Source: Porphyromonas sp. (GTDB lineage: Bacteria > Bacteroidota > Bacteroidia > Bacteroidales > Porphyromonadaceae). From it: 13,870 nt of DNA. Positions 1 through 8,365 of this stretch are shown here, piece after piece (the stretch's first letter is position 1; each line of letters opens with the position of its first letter). The notes beneath the pieces were generated by a model. That model was not told the DNA's origin. It did not search any database and worked only from the letters and a program-made list of their open reading frames with translations. A program made the position numbers and the translations under genes. The DNA lies in assembly GCA_029983495.1 (NCBI GenBank), contig JASBZJ010000021.1, forward strand, positions 1-13,870, given 5' to 3'.

Positions 1-27
1 TACCAAATAGATAACAACCTATAATCT

Positions 28-146
28 GACTTACTGCCGTGCAAAGGTCTCATAATAACACGTGGCACACATTAACAAACGAATTTGCATTGTGTAGATT
101 ACTCGCCAATAACAATCATAGTGAGACCTTTGCACGGTAGCAAGTC
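28..146. repeat. Imperfect 25-bp inverted repeat, possible MITE or insertion-sequence end remnant
   Basis: The arms at 28-52 and 122-146 are reverse complements over 25 bases with two mismatches; the inner 16 bases of each arm match perfectly. They enclose a 69-base AT-rich spacer. The inner ends read ...GCAAAGGTCTCA and TGAGACCTTTGC..., which recall the GAGACC-type ends of some insertion sequences, but this is from memory only. I see no flanking target duplication and no transposase. It lies beyond the terminator of the dehydrogenase gene and cannot be that gene's terminator. It could be a miniature element, a relic of two facing insertion ends, or an RNA hairpin. Apart from this repeat and the terminator, I see no gene in 1-269. 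Confidence 0.6.
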
Positions 147-191
147 TCGTTATGGATTGGAGTAAAGGAAAAAAGTTCAGAAGAAATAATA

Positions 192-223
192 AAGAACCTT
201 TCCGAAAAAGCGAAAAGGTTCTT
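192..223 (-). terminator. Rho-independent terminator of the alcohol dehydrogenase gene
   Basis: A perfect 10-bp stem (192-201 with 214-223) encloses a 12-base loop. On the minus strand the hairpin is followed by a T-rich run (reverse complement of 181-191). It lies about 47 bases past the stop codon of the minus-strand dehydrogenase gene, so it most likely ends that transcript. The plus-strand side is not T-rich, so I assign it to the minus strand only. Confidence 0.65.
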
Positions 224-269
224 CTTATACAGAAACGCCTTGACAATTCTGCAAGGACAATTAGTACAT

Positions 270-1316
270 TCAAAGTGTACTCATATCAATAACAAACCTA
301 TACTTTACATCGTTATGTTCAAGGCGTTCGAATGCTTTATTCACCTGATCCATACGAATCATTTCGCACTGCGCAACAATATTATATTCGAAACAGAAAT
401 CCAGCACCTCCTGTGTTTCGGCTATGCTACCTATATTTGAACCCGAAAATGATTTTCGATTCTTAATTAAGTCGAAGGCTTGTACTTTAAGCGGTTCAGC
501 TGGTAAGCCCACTAAAACTAAAGTTCCGTCTGTTTTAAGTTTACGAAGGTAGTAATTTACGTTATGTTCAGCCGAAACGGTGTCGAGTATAAGGTCGAGT
601 TTTGGGCAGGTTTTCATATCATCTTTATTAGTCGATACTACTACGCGATGAGCTCCTAACTTTAGGGCATCGTTGCGTTTCGAAGGGGATGTGGTAAACA
701 CCGTAACACTAGCTCCCATTGCCTTAGCAATTTGTATAGCCATATGACCTAACCCGCCAATACCTAGCACACCAACTTCTTTTCCTGGTCCTACATTCCA
801 ATGTTTTAACGGCGAATAAACTGTAACACCTGCACACAGCAAAGGAGCTGCAGTAGCGAGTTTTTCGAATGGAGGCACTTTTACCACATAATCTTCCTTA
901 CACACATAAAGCTGCGAGAAGCCACCAAACTGCGTCCCCCCTAAAATAGGATCGGGGTCGTTAAACGAAAGCGTATAACCTTTTACGCAATGTTGCTCAT
1001 CGCCTTGTTTACATTCTTCGCAATGCCCACAACTATCAACAATGCAACCTATACCAGCAAGGTCTCCAACTTTAAATTTCGTTACATCTTCGCCAATGCG
1101 TGTTATCCTACCAATCATTTCATGACCAGGAACGATAGGAAAAATGGTACTGTTCCAATCGTTATGTATCATATGGAGATCTGAGTGGCAAATACCACAG
1201 TATAACATCTCCATTTCAATATCGTTTTTCATTAGCTTCCTTCGCGTAATTTCCATTTGATGAAGGGGTAAAGTTGCACCATCGGTGCCATAAGCTTTAA
1301 CTTTTTTCGGTGCCAT
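270..1316 (-). CDS. Zinc-dependent, probably NADP(H)-dependent alcohol dehydrogenase (CAD/YahK type)
   Basis: A cytosolic medium-chain dehydrogenase/reductase of 348 residues, expected to interconvert aldehydes and primary alcohols. The N-terminal GroES-like domain holds the catalytic zinc ligands C40, H65 (in GHE) and C161, and the structural zinc cysteines C96, C99, C102 and C110 in the usual spacing. The Rossmann fold carries GIGGLG at 185-190. The following strand FTTSPSKR (207-214) resembles the serine/lysine pattern of NADPH-preferring cinnamyl-alcohol-dehydrogenase relatives such as E. coli YahK. The C-terminus (DVKYRFVIDMSTL) and the length fit that group. The ATG start is preceded by no close alternative. 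The gene stands alone, is divergent from the macroglobulin gene and is followed by its own terminator. The physiological substrate cannot be told from the sequence; detoxification of aldehydes is a guess. Confidence 0.93.
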   Translation of the reverse strand: MAPKKVKAYGTDGATLPLHQMEITRRKLMKNDIEMEMLYCGICHSDLHMIHNDWNSTIFPIVPGHEMIGRITRIGEDVTKFKVGDLAGIGCIVDSCGHCEECKQGDEQHCVKGYTLSFNDPDPILGGTQFGGFSQLYVCKEDYVVKVPPFEKLATAAPLLCAGVTVYSPLKHWNVGPGKEVGVLGIGGLGHMAIQIAKAMGASVTVFTTSPSKRNDALKLGAHRVVVSTNKDDMKTCPKLDLILDTVSAEHNVNYYLRKLKTDGTLVLVGLPAEPLKVQAFDLIKNRKSFSGSNIGSIAETQEVLDFCFEYNIVAQCEMIRMDQVNKAFERLEHNDVKYRFVIDMSTL

Positions 1317-1340
1317 ATTCTATATAAAATCCAACGATAA

Positions 1341-1375
1341 ATAATGTTCGTTACTAGCTTTTCTATAATGTTCGT
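1341..1375. repeat. 11-bp direct repeat in the upstream region of the dehydrogenase gene
   Basis: ATAATGTTCGT occurs at 1341-1351 and exactly again at 1365-1375, 24 bases apart. The copies lie 25 to 59 bases upstream of the dehydrogenase start. If the candidate minus-strand promoter at 1428-1435 is real, they fall in the 5' leader. They might be paired regulator binding sites, or chance in AT-rich DNA. I did not notice a further copy elsewhere in the window. Confidence 0.35.
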
Positions 1376-1427
1376 ACCGCAGAGTGAAAAGTACTGTTAC
1401 ATAAACAAGCTACAGCATGAACAACAC

Positions 1428-1435
1428 CAAAGATA
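1428..1435 (-). promoter_or_regulatory. Candidate -7 promoter box for the alcohol dehydrogenase gene
   Basis: On the minus strand this reads TATCTTTG, an exact match to the Bacteroidota -7 consensus TAnnTTTG. A transcript starting a few bases downstream would have a leader of about 100 nt. I find no TTTG -33 element at the expected spacing, so support is partial. Confidence 0.35.
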
Positions 1436-1448
1436 CAAGAAATAAAGT

Positions 1449-1456
1449 TACATTTG
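1449..1456 (+). promoter_or_regulatory. Candidate -7 promoter box for the alpha-2-macroglobulin gene
   Basis: TACATTTG matches the Bacteroidota -7 consensus TAnnTTTG exactly. Transcription would start about 45 bases before the macroglobulin ATG. No TTTG -33 element is visible at the usual distance. It lies only 13 bases from the opposing -7 box at 1428-1435, so two polymerases could hardly bind together. Confidence 0.4.
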
Positions 1457-1505
1457 CATTTAGCTCATCAATTAGGTATTATGTAGACTAAAAACACATG
1501 TAGCT

Positions 1506-4500
1506 ATGAAAGTAAACATTGTACAATACACCCTTGTCTTACTAGGTTGCCTTGTAGGCGGAACAATAAATGCACAACGCAACGAAACTTCGTCATTGAA
1601 TAAACTATGGAAATCGTACGAAAATGCTGAAAAGAAAAACTTGCCCAACTCGCAAAGCAATACCCTCGATAGTATTATATCTGTAGCTAGGGAAACAAAG
1701 CAATCGGCTGATTATCTCGAGGCTTCGTTGCTTAAAACGAATATTACAAGCTACCGTACGGGCAACATTAATGAGGAGCTATTCGAAACTATTGCACAAC
1801 TCGAAAAAGAACCGTGGTTATCTAGCCGTGATTACGCTTTTATTGCCTATATAAAGCTTATGATTTTGGCAAATAAGGCTGAAAGACTAAATTATAACGG
1901 AGTTAATGAAACATTTATTGAGCATGCTACCCTACCTGAAAAACTTGCTGAGTGGAGTTTACCCGACCTTGTGCAATCAGCGAATCAGAGTCTTACTATA
2001 CTAAAGGGTAGATTAAGCTCGTTAATAGGCGTTTCGCCTGAATACTACAAGCACATTGCTAAAAAAGGGAATGCCTCGGAATACATGCAATACGATTTGG
2101 CTTATGCCATAATGCTAAGCCTCGCACCCTATTTTTCTATTCCTCAAGGCTCGCTTTATACGGCTTCGTACCGTGTTCACCCTTCAAATACCCCCCTTAG
2201 TAGCGAACAACTACTTTTGAATAATAGTGAATTTGAGAAGTTCGTTCAAAAGACCCAACAAAAGGAGCATCTACCACTGTACTACTATTGGCTTGTTGCA
2301 ACTGCCGAACAACATAGTAATACACTCGAATCGAAGATCCTCTATAGGCAATTACGTGCCTCGAGCGGAACGTTTCTGAATCCCGAGGTATTTCTTAACT
2401 TCCTAGATAAACTTATACAAAACGAAGTAACATTGGGTAGTAGCAACGAAGTAATACTTAACCTAATTGCCGATAAGGCAACATTACTTATTGAACTCAA
2501 CCGCCCAAACGAAGCTTTGCTACTTTGCCAAAAGTATTCGAAAGGAAAAACGAATTCGCCAAGTATAGCCAAGTTAAAAACGCTAATCGAAAGCATTAAA
2601 ACACCTATAGTAAGCCTAGAGATGAAAAGCACTAGGCTTATGCCCAATAAACCTCTTGTATTTAAACTTCAACGGAAAGTGGCAAAAACTGTCACCCTCC
2701 AATTTTACGACATAAGCGAAGCGTACAAAAACGCAATGCTAAAAAGTGAACCTACACAAGAAATAAAGGATCTGAAGTATAAGTTTGAAAAAGGTGGGGC
2801 AACAGCTATTAAAAGTAAATTAGTAAATACACACACTTACACTTATAATGGGCTTAACCCCTACCAAATCACCAATGAAACTGTTACAGTTGCAGGGCTA
2901 CCGTTAGGTGTTTATTTTGTAAGTGCCACAGCTGAAGGGGTTGTTTTTGACACCGAAATAATATACATCACGAGCCTATTCCCGTTATTGCTTTCAGATG
3001 CAAGTAATAATTACTTACTACTACTTGATGCGGTTCGTGGTAATGCCATCGCTAATGGTTCACTACGATTATACAATTACCAACGAGCCTACTCAAACAA
3101 TAACGAAACGCTAAAAACTAACTCAGTTGGTATAGTCCCCCTTCGTTGGCAAGGGAACCACTTTAGCCAAGGAATAGTTTACAGTTCGTTGTTAAACGAT
3201 TATTACGCATCCCCATTGTGGCTTTTTACGAATGATAATAACATAACTCATCTGCAAACACAACAACAAACTATACTTTTTACCGACCGTGCAATTTATC
3301 GCCCCAATCAAACTATACACTTTAAGGGAATTGCTTTCGAAGCAACCCCTAACAACGAAGTAACTATGGGTAAGCCACTCTATAATGTTAAACTTCGCCA
3401 AGGACAAAAAGTTATTCTTTTATTGAGGAATAACGTTACAGGCGAACAAGTAAATATAGGGGAATATACTACAAGCACTATGGGTTCGTTCCATGGCGAT
3501 TATCTCATTCCCAGGAATCTTCTTTCGGGTAACTATACCCTTGATGTGAAATGGAGTAACGAGCAACAAGGATATGGCTACTGTACGGTACATATTGAAG
3601 AGTATAAGCGCCCAACTTACGAACTTATTTACGAGGAACACAACAACGAATACCTATACGGCCAAGCAATAACCGTACCCTTGCATGCAAAATACTTTTC
3701 GGGATCACCTGTTAGCAAAGCAAAGGTTTTGTACCAACTGCAAGCGACTGTATACGAATACCACGATTTTAACTTTAGTAGTAAACAATTCGACATTTCC
3801 AAAGGGAACACGCTATCAGATAACAATGGCAATATAGCAATTGAGGGGCTAAAACTTGCGTTGAATAGCAATCAGGAAAAACAAGTTTATGAAGAGTTCC
3901 ACAAGCAAGGAAATGAACTATATGTTACCTATACACTAAAAGTTAAGGCTACAAACCAAGAAGGCGAAACATACGAAACTACTATTCACTTCCGTACGGG
4001 GCATCAACAGGCTGTATTAACCCTTTCGTTGCACGAACCCATACTCATAAAAGAGCGTATGAATAAGCTCGAACTTAACCTATCAACCTTCAATACCGAA
4101 AACATTAAGGGAATAAAAGGAGAGCTTAGCCTATATAATAACAATCGTAATCGTACACAGGTGCTATCGAAAACCTTTACTACAGGCCAACCGTTGGCTT
4201 TGCCCATTACGCAATTAGCAAGTGGCAAATACATACTCGAAGCCGAAGTAAAAGCCGAAAGCTACCAAGCAAAACTATCAACGAATATTGTTATACTCTC
4301 GCTTGAAGATAAAACTTTACCTATCGATACCACACTGTTTGTTCACCCCCTTGAACAGTATTATTCACATCAATCCCCTATTCGCATAGTTGTTGCAACA
4401 TCTTCAAAGCAGGATATATACTTGCAAACCGATGAGCATAATATAAGCCAACTTACCCGTAATGGCTCAATACAAACCGCTAATGGAGAAAAGCTCGCTG

Positions 4501-7500
4501 TTACTAAGGTTACACCTACTGTCATTCGGTTTACACTCAATAATACAATTAAGCAACTAATACTACCACTAAGCAAAACATATAACCAAATACAAATTAA
4601 TTTATTCACAGTAAGTAACGGTAAGCTTTATAGCAAACAATTATCGTTCGATTGGAACGAACAGCCTAAAGCTCCTACCCCGAGAATTGTTGTTGAAGGG
4701 TTGAATTCAGTATACCGCCCTGGTGATGTAGTTACCCTAAACATCGCCTTGCAGGATTCGTTAGGTAAATTCTATGAATCCGAAGCGGCTCTTTGGGTAT
4801 TCGATTCCTCGCTAAACAAACTTGCGCGATACCACAAGCCTCAACTGAACACATGGCAACAAATGCCACAACAACCTTACTTTGGCAACCATAATCTTTT
4901 CCCAAGTAATTACCTATCTCTATGGGGAAGCCCTCGCAATAATAGCGAGCTGCCCTATTTATCACTAGTGTTTACGGTTCCAACAAAATTCCTCTATAGC
5001 TACAATTATGGGCAGTTTATGCCTTGGCGTTATTGGTCGGCAACAAATGGCGAACAAACTATAGGGAGTGATTTGCAAGTTTCGGGATACAACTATGCAA
5101 TGGATTCATATAACAGAAAACAAGTTATGTTAACAAGTAGCATTGGTAACGAAAAGGCTCTAGCACTGGACGCTGAAGGAAATAACGCCAAATCTATTGG
5201 CTATGTTAGTGATGTAAAAGGGAAAAACGGCATAACCGAGGGAACATTTGAGGATATTAAACTTAGAACTGACTTTAACGAAACTGCCGTATGGAAACCA
5301 ACTATAAAATTAAATAGCGATGGGTTTACACAAGTTTCGTTTACGCTACCCGAAAGTTTAACGCAATACGAACTACATATTTTTGCTCATAATAATGCGG
5401 TTAAAAGCTTCCCTTTCCATACCCAAATAAAAGTAAACAAACCCTTAAGTATAATGCCCAATTTACCTAGGTATATACGCCACGGGGATCATGCTACTAT
5501 AGCAACAACCGTAACAAACTGCTCAAACAATATATTTACAGGTTCAATAAAACTATTGCTTATAAACCCGCAAAATAACAAAGTAGTATGCACTCAAAAT
5601 AGCCCCATTAGTATTGAAAGCCAGCAAAGCAAACTACATACGTTTAAGCTTCCAACGCTTAATATGGTGGGGTTGCTAAAATGCATTATTCAGGTAAGCG
5701 ATGGTAAATTAAGCGATGCTTTGGAAAAGCTTATTCCAATACTTCCCATTCAACAACCTGTAATTGAATCAGTTCCCATTACGATATACAACAACCGTTC
5801 GCAAAACGTTTTTCTCGATGCACTCTTTAATCACAGCGATAGCCTTAGCACAAACCGAAGTATTACGTTATCGTTAAACGCAAACCCTTTGTGGGGAGCT
5901 TTAACCGAACTACCCTATGCAATTAATAGTAGCAATAACGATGCAGTATCATTAGTTATGGCGTTACAGGCTAACGAAATTGCAAAAAACATGGTTACTG
6001 CCGAACCTGAGCTTAAAACATTACTCGAACATTACAAAGCGGAAAAAGAAAATGGCACTGAACGGGATAGCAGGCTTACAAATGAGCCTACCAAACGTAT
6101 TTTAGCAACCGAACTAGGAGCCTTTTACGGCATTGCCATTGATGAGAAAAATGGAATGGATAACTTGCTGCTTTTACTAAACGAAGCATACCTAAAACAA
6201 AAAGAACAGGAACGTATTTCGGCTTTAAGAGAATTACAAAATCGAGATGGTGGCTTCTCGTGGCTCCCTGGAATGCCTAGCAACCTTCGAAATACTATCC
6301 TAGTTATTGAAGGGATTGCTAATATTCCTGAAGGCGACCTAAAGAAGCAGTTAAAACCGCTTGCGATATCCGCAGCCAATTACGTATACAACCAATTTCT
6401 TCGCCAATACGAACAACAACCTCAGCACACAAAATACTATTGGTTCAGTGCCGATTTAATCACCATTGTAAACCACTTTTTACCCCAAAAATTTACTACC
6501 CCCGATAAAATGGTACGCTCGGTATTGGATAGTTACACGAGCAATATCCCCAACCTTGGGATATTCGAGTTAAGTACATTCCTTACTGAATGCCAAAAAG
6601 CTGTAGAAAAAAAGTATATTACAGTAGCAAAAGAACGATTGGTTCAATATCTATACCCCGAACGGAACCTAGGATTGAGAATAGCTTCGGGTCACGCACC
6701 TGGCAGTTATTGGATAAGCTCAGAAATTGTTGAACAAGCCATTGCCGTAAAAGCATTATCGAACTTTCCTGAATTCGAAAAGCAAATTGAAAGTATGCGC
6801 ATGTACCTCTTAAACCTATATAGAACAAACCAATGGAATAACGCACTAGCCACAAGCTATGCTATGAATGCTCTTTTTGGGAAAAAATCTAAACTAATGG
6901 AGTACAACAATGGGGCAAGTATTACACTAAACACTGGACAAAGTATTGATGTTTCAACAAATCGAGTTAATAACTCGACTACCCTTCCGATAGCAAATAA
7001 AACATTCCGTTTAACAGATAGCGAAAAAATACCCAGCAAAGCAACTGTAATTAAGCAAGGTAAGGGCGTTGCTTGGGGAAGTGTTACAGCATCATTCGTA
7101 GCTCCAATTACTAATATTGAAGCTATGGGGAACAACGATCTCTCTATCAAACGAACGCTATTCGTTGAACGCAAAAATAGTGATGGAGAATGGCGAAAAC
7201 TACCTATTGCATCGGTAAATGAATCCCTCAAAATTGGTGATAAGCTTACCGTTGAACTTACTATATCATCAGGTAGAAGCTACGATTTTGTTCTTATTCG
7301 CGACAAAAAGCCTGGTGCCGTGGAGGTTGTTGATCCGATATCGGGTTACAAGCGCATGTCAAATAGCTATTTCAGTTACTATTACGAACCCAAGGATAGC
7401 GAAGTGCGCTTCTACCTCGAACACCTAGGTAAAGGCACACATACTATAACATACCAAGTAATAGTTGATAGAATAGGAAAATATGCAGCTGGTATTGCCG

Positions 7501-7574
7501 AAATTCAAGCAGTATATTCCCCCGAATTTGTTGCTCACAGTTCTGGGAAAGAGTTATTAAACATCGAAGAGTAG
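1506..7574 (+). CDS. Exported alpha-2-macroglobulin family protein lacking the thioester motif
   Basis: A 2,022-residue bacterial macroglobulin, a family thought to trap or block peptidases at the cell envelope. Residues 1-23 form an export signal, most simply cleaved after INA. A helical N-terminal region (to about residue 370) precedes MG-type beta domains. The MG2 hallmark FTDRAIYRP is at 592-600. The bait-region domain starts near 1060 (VEGLNSVYRPGD). The A2M domain carries TDFNETAVWKP from 1255. The helical barrel holds LQNRDGGFSWLPG at 1577-1589. The receptor-binding-like end has DKKPGAVEVVDPISGY and YSPEFVAHSSG. Where Cys-x-Glu-Gln should lie, the sequence reads LPYAINSSNNDAVS (1469-1482), with no Cys or Glu-Gln, so covalent capture is not expected. 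C15 in VLLGC could be mistaken for a lipobox, but the preceding segment is short, so a lipoprotein is possible but less likely. No penicillin-binding protein gene of the pbpC type is adjacent. Confidence 0.92.
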   Translation: MKVNIVQYTLVLLGCLVGGTINAQRNETSSLNKLWKSYENAEKKNLPNSQSNTLDSIISVARETKQSADYLEASLLKTNITSYRTGNINEELFETIAQLEKEPWLSSRDYAFIAYIKLMILANKAERLNYNGVNETFIEHATLPEKLAEWSLPDLVQSANQSLTILKGRLSSLIGVSPEYYKHIAKKGNASEYMQYDLAYAIMLSLAPYFSIPQGSLYTASYRVHPSNTPLSSEQLLLNNSEFEKFVQKTQQKEHLPLYYYWLVATAEQHSNTLESKILYRQLRASSGTFLNPEVFLNFLDKLIQNEVTLGSSNEVILNLIADKATLLIELNRPNEALLLCQKYSKGKTNSPSIAKLKTLIESIKTPIVSLEMKSTRLMPNKPLVFKLQRKVAKTVTLQFYDISEAYKNAMLKSEPTQEIKDLKYKFEKGGATAIKSKLVNTHTYTYNGLNPYQITNETVTVAGLPLGVYFVSATAEGVVFDTEIIYITSLFPLLLSDASNNYLLLLDAVRGNAIANGSLRLYNYQRAYSNNNETLKTNSVGIVPLRWQGNHFSQGIVYSSLLNDYYASPLWLFTNDNNITHLQTQQQTILFTDRAIYRPNQTIHFKGIAFEATPNNEVTMGKPLYNVKLRQGQKVILLLRNNVTGEQVNIGEYTTSTMGSFHGDYLIPRNLLSGNYTLDVKWSNEQQGYGYCTVHIEEYKRPTYELIYEEHNNEYLYGQAITVPLHAKYFSGSPVSKAKVLYQLQATVYEYHDFNFSSKQFDISKGNTLSDNNGNIAIEGLKLALNSNQEKQVYEEFHKQGNELYVTYTLKVKATNQEGETYETTIHFRTGHQQAVLTLSLHEPILIKERMNKLELNLSTFNTENIKGIKGELSLYNNNRNRTQVLSKTFTTGQPLALPITQLASGKYILEAEVKAESYQAKLSTNIVILSLEDKTLPIDTTLFVHPLEQYYSHQSPIRIVVATSSKQDIYLQTDEHNISQLTRNGSIQTANGEKLAVTKVTPTVIRFTLNNTIKQLILPLSKTYNQIQINLFTVSNGKLYSKQLSFDWNEQPKAPTPRIVVEGLNSVYRPGDVVTLNIALQDSLGKFYESEAALWVFDSSLNKLARYHKPQLNTWQQMPQQPYFGNHNLFPSNYLSLWGSPRNNSELPYLSLVFTVPTKFLYSYNYGQFMPWRYWSATNGEQTIGSDLQVSGYNYAMDSYNRKQVMLTSSIGNEKALALDAEGNNAKSIGYVSDVKGKNGITEGTFEDIKLRTDFNETAVWKPTIKLNSDGFTQVSFTLPESLTQYELHIFAHNNAVKSFPFHTQIKVNKPLSIMPNLPRYIRHGDHATIATTVTNCSNNIFTGSIKLLLINPQNNKVVCTQNSPISIESQQSKLHTFKLPTLNMVGLLKCIIQVSDGKLSDALEKLIPILPIQQPVIESVPITIYNNRSQNVFLDALFNHSDSLSTNRSITLSLNANPLWGALTELPYAINSSNNDAVSLVMALQANEIAKNMVTAEPELKTLLEHYKAEKENGTERDSRLTNEPTKRILATELGAFYGIAIDEKNGMDNLLLLLNEAYLKQKEQERISALRELQNRDGGFSWLPGMPSNLRNTILVIEGIANIPEGDLKKQLKPLAISAANYVYNQFLRQYEQQPQHTKYYWFSADLITIVNHFLPQKFTTPDKMVRSVLDSYTSNIPNLGIFELSTFLTECQKAVEKKYITVAKERLVQYLYPERNLGLRIASGHAPGSYWISSEIVEQAIAVKALSNFPEFEKQIESMRMYLLNLYRTNQWNNALATSYAMNALFGKKSKLMEYNNGASITLNTGQSIDVSTNRVNNSTTLPIANKTFRLTDSEKIPSKATVIKQGKGVAWGSVTASFVAPITNIEAMGNNDLSIKRTLFVERKNSDGEWRKLPIASVNESLKIGDKLTVELTISSGRSYDFVLIRDKKPGAVEVVDPISGYKRMSNSYFSYYYEPKDSEVRFYLEHLGKGTHTITYQVIVDRIGKYAAGIAEIQAVYSPEFVAHSSGKELLNIEE

Positions 7575-7596
7575 CCTAAAAGCGTTAACAGTAATC

Positions 7597-7634
7597 CCCC
7601 TCTCTCTCCGTTTGCCTAATCAAAGAGAGAGGGG
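7597..7634 (+). terminator. Rho-independent terminator after the macroglobulin gene
   Basis: An 11-bp perfect stem (CCCCTCTCTCT at 7597-7607 pairing with 7624-7634) has a 16-base loop and is followed by ATTTGTTATT. It starts 23 bases after the macroglobulin stop codon. The opposite side is not T-rich, so it works for the plus strand. It separates the macroglobulin from the next gene, making the two independent transcription units. Confidence 0.8.
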
Positions 7635-7717
7635 ATTTGTTATTACTACAGCCCTCGTTTAGTTGATCCAGCCATGGAAAGCACTCATTTCACCGTATGT
7701 TTTATTTGCTAGCTTAG

Positions 7718-7725
7718 TATATTTG
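7718..7725 (+). promoter_or_regulatory. Candidate -7 promoter box for the HsdR-N-like gene
   Basis: TATATTTG matches TAnnTTTG exactly and lies 63 bases before the ATG at 7789. A TTTG occurs at 7705-7708, but that is too close to serve as a normal -33 element. The box lies inside the stretch that a TTG start at 7663 would make coding, which favours the later ATG. Beyond the terminator and this box I see nothing else in 7575-7788. Confidence 0.35.
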
Positions 7726-7788
7726 ATTACCTTTGCGCTGAAGTCCTTGCGTTATCGGGCTTCTTTTTTAGCAAGAAGAACCGAGCTA

Positions 7789-8277
7789 ATGACACTAAAA
7801 GATTTGAGCATTTACCCCCAACTAGCCCTGCCCCCATGTTCATATCGGGTCGAATTACGCAAGGGGAAGTATTTCGTTTACGACGAAAATCGAACAAAGT
7901 GGCTGATGCTTACGCCCGAAGAGTGGGTTCGTCAGCATTATGTCCATTACTTAATTCACTTTAGGGGGTATCCTAAACATGCATTAGCAAACGAGGTTGA
8001 GTTACCAAACTCCATACGAAAAGGGCGTTGCGATACAGTCATATTTGGTTCCAAGGGTAAGGCTTGTGCAATAGTGGAGTATAAGGCCGCCACCTTGATA
8101 CTTAATAACACGATGTGGCAACAATTGCTTTCGTACAATTTGTACTATAAAGTAAAGTTACTTTGTCTTTCGAATGGGTTAAAACAAGTTGTTTGCCTGC
8201 TTAATAATAATGAACATAATTACCAGTTCCTTACGGAAATACCCTCCTATAATGAACTTAAACAAATAAGTAACTAA
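7789..8277 (+). CDS. Small PD-(D/E)xK protein with a type I restriction HsdR N-terminal-like domain
   Basis: A 162-residue protein of the HsdR-N-like family (HSDR_N_2 type) that is common in Bacteroidota as a single-domain protein of about 150-160 residues. Its role is not known to me. Counting from the ATG, LTPEEWVRQH (41-50) is the family's conserved block. A nuclease core follows: E69, D82 (GRCD), E97-Y-K99 (VEYKA), then Q111/Q112 and SYN, resembling the Q-x(n)-Y helix of RecB-like nucleases. There is no helicase domain and no hsdM or hsdS gene nearby, so it is not a working restriction enzyme by itself. The frame stays open upstream to a TTG at 7663, directly after an in-frame TAG. I reject that 42-residue extension because family members start near this ATG and because the terminator and candidate promoter lie just upstream or within it. 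Confidence 0.8.
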   Translation: MTLKDLSIYPQLALPPCSYRVELRKGKYFVYDENRTKWLMLTPEEWVRQHYVHYLIHFRGYPKHALANEVELPNSIRKGRCDTVIFGSKGKACAIVEYKAATLILNNTMWQQLLSYNLYYKVKLLCLSNGLKQVVCLLNNNEHNYQFLTEIPSYNELKQISN

Positions 8278-8365
8278 CGCTTAAACAAGCCTTTGCTACT
8301 TAATTTATAGAAATCGAAAAACCGAACGAGCTAGCTTATATAACAGAGATAATAACAAGAAGCTT

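Noticed and set aside
31..273. Open minus-strand frame of about 80 codons beginning with TTG at the dehydrogenase stop
   Set aside because: It runs through the terminator and the inverted repeat, has odd Cys/Leu-rich composition and resembles no family.
1506..1574. Lipoprotein signal with Cys15 in VLLGC
   Set aside because: The segment before the Cys is only 14 residues with a short hydrophobic core and Leu at -2. A normal cleavage after INA fits better, though a lipoprotein is not excluded.
6857..7231. Minus-strand open frame of 124 codons inside the macroglobulin gene
   Set aside because: It is a shadow of a well-supported gene on the opposite strand and has no recognisable domain.
7663..7788. 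N-terminal extension of the HsdR-N-like protein from a TTG, with a hydrophobic stretch that looks like a membrane helix
   Set aside because: It begins directly after a TAG, contains a TATATTTG promoter-like box, and relatives start near the ATG at 7789.
7789..8277. A restriction-modification or other defence locus
   Set aside because: Only a single HsdR-N-like domain is present; no methylase, specificity, helicase or other defence gene occurs in the window.
8278..8365. Possible promoter ahead of the ABC ATPase (CCTTTG followed by TAATTTAT)
   Set aside because: The -7 match is poor and the spacing to TTTG is too short; no terminator-like hairpin is seen either.
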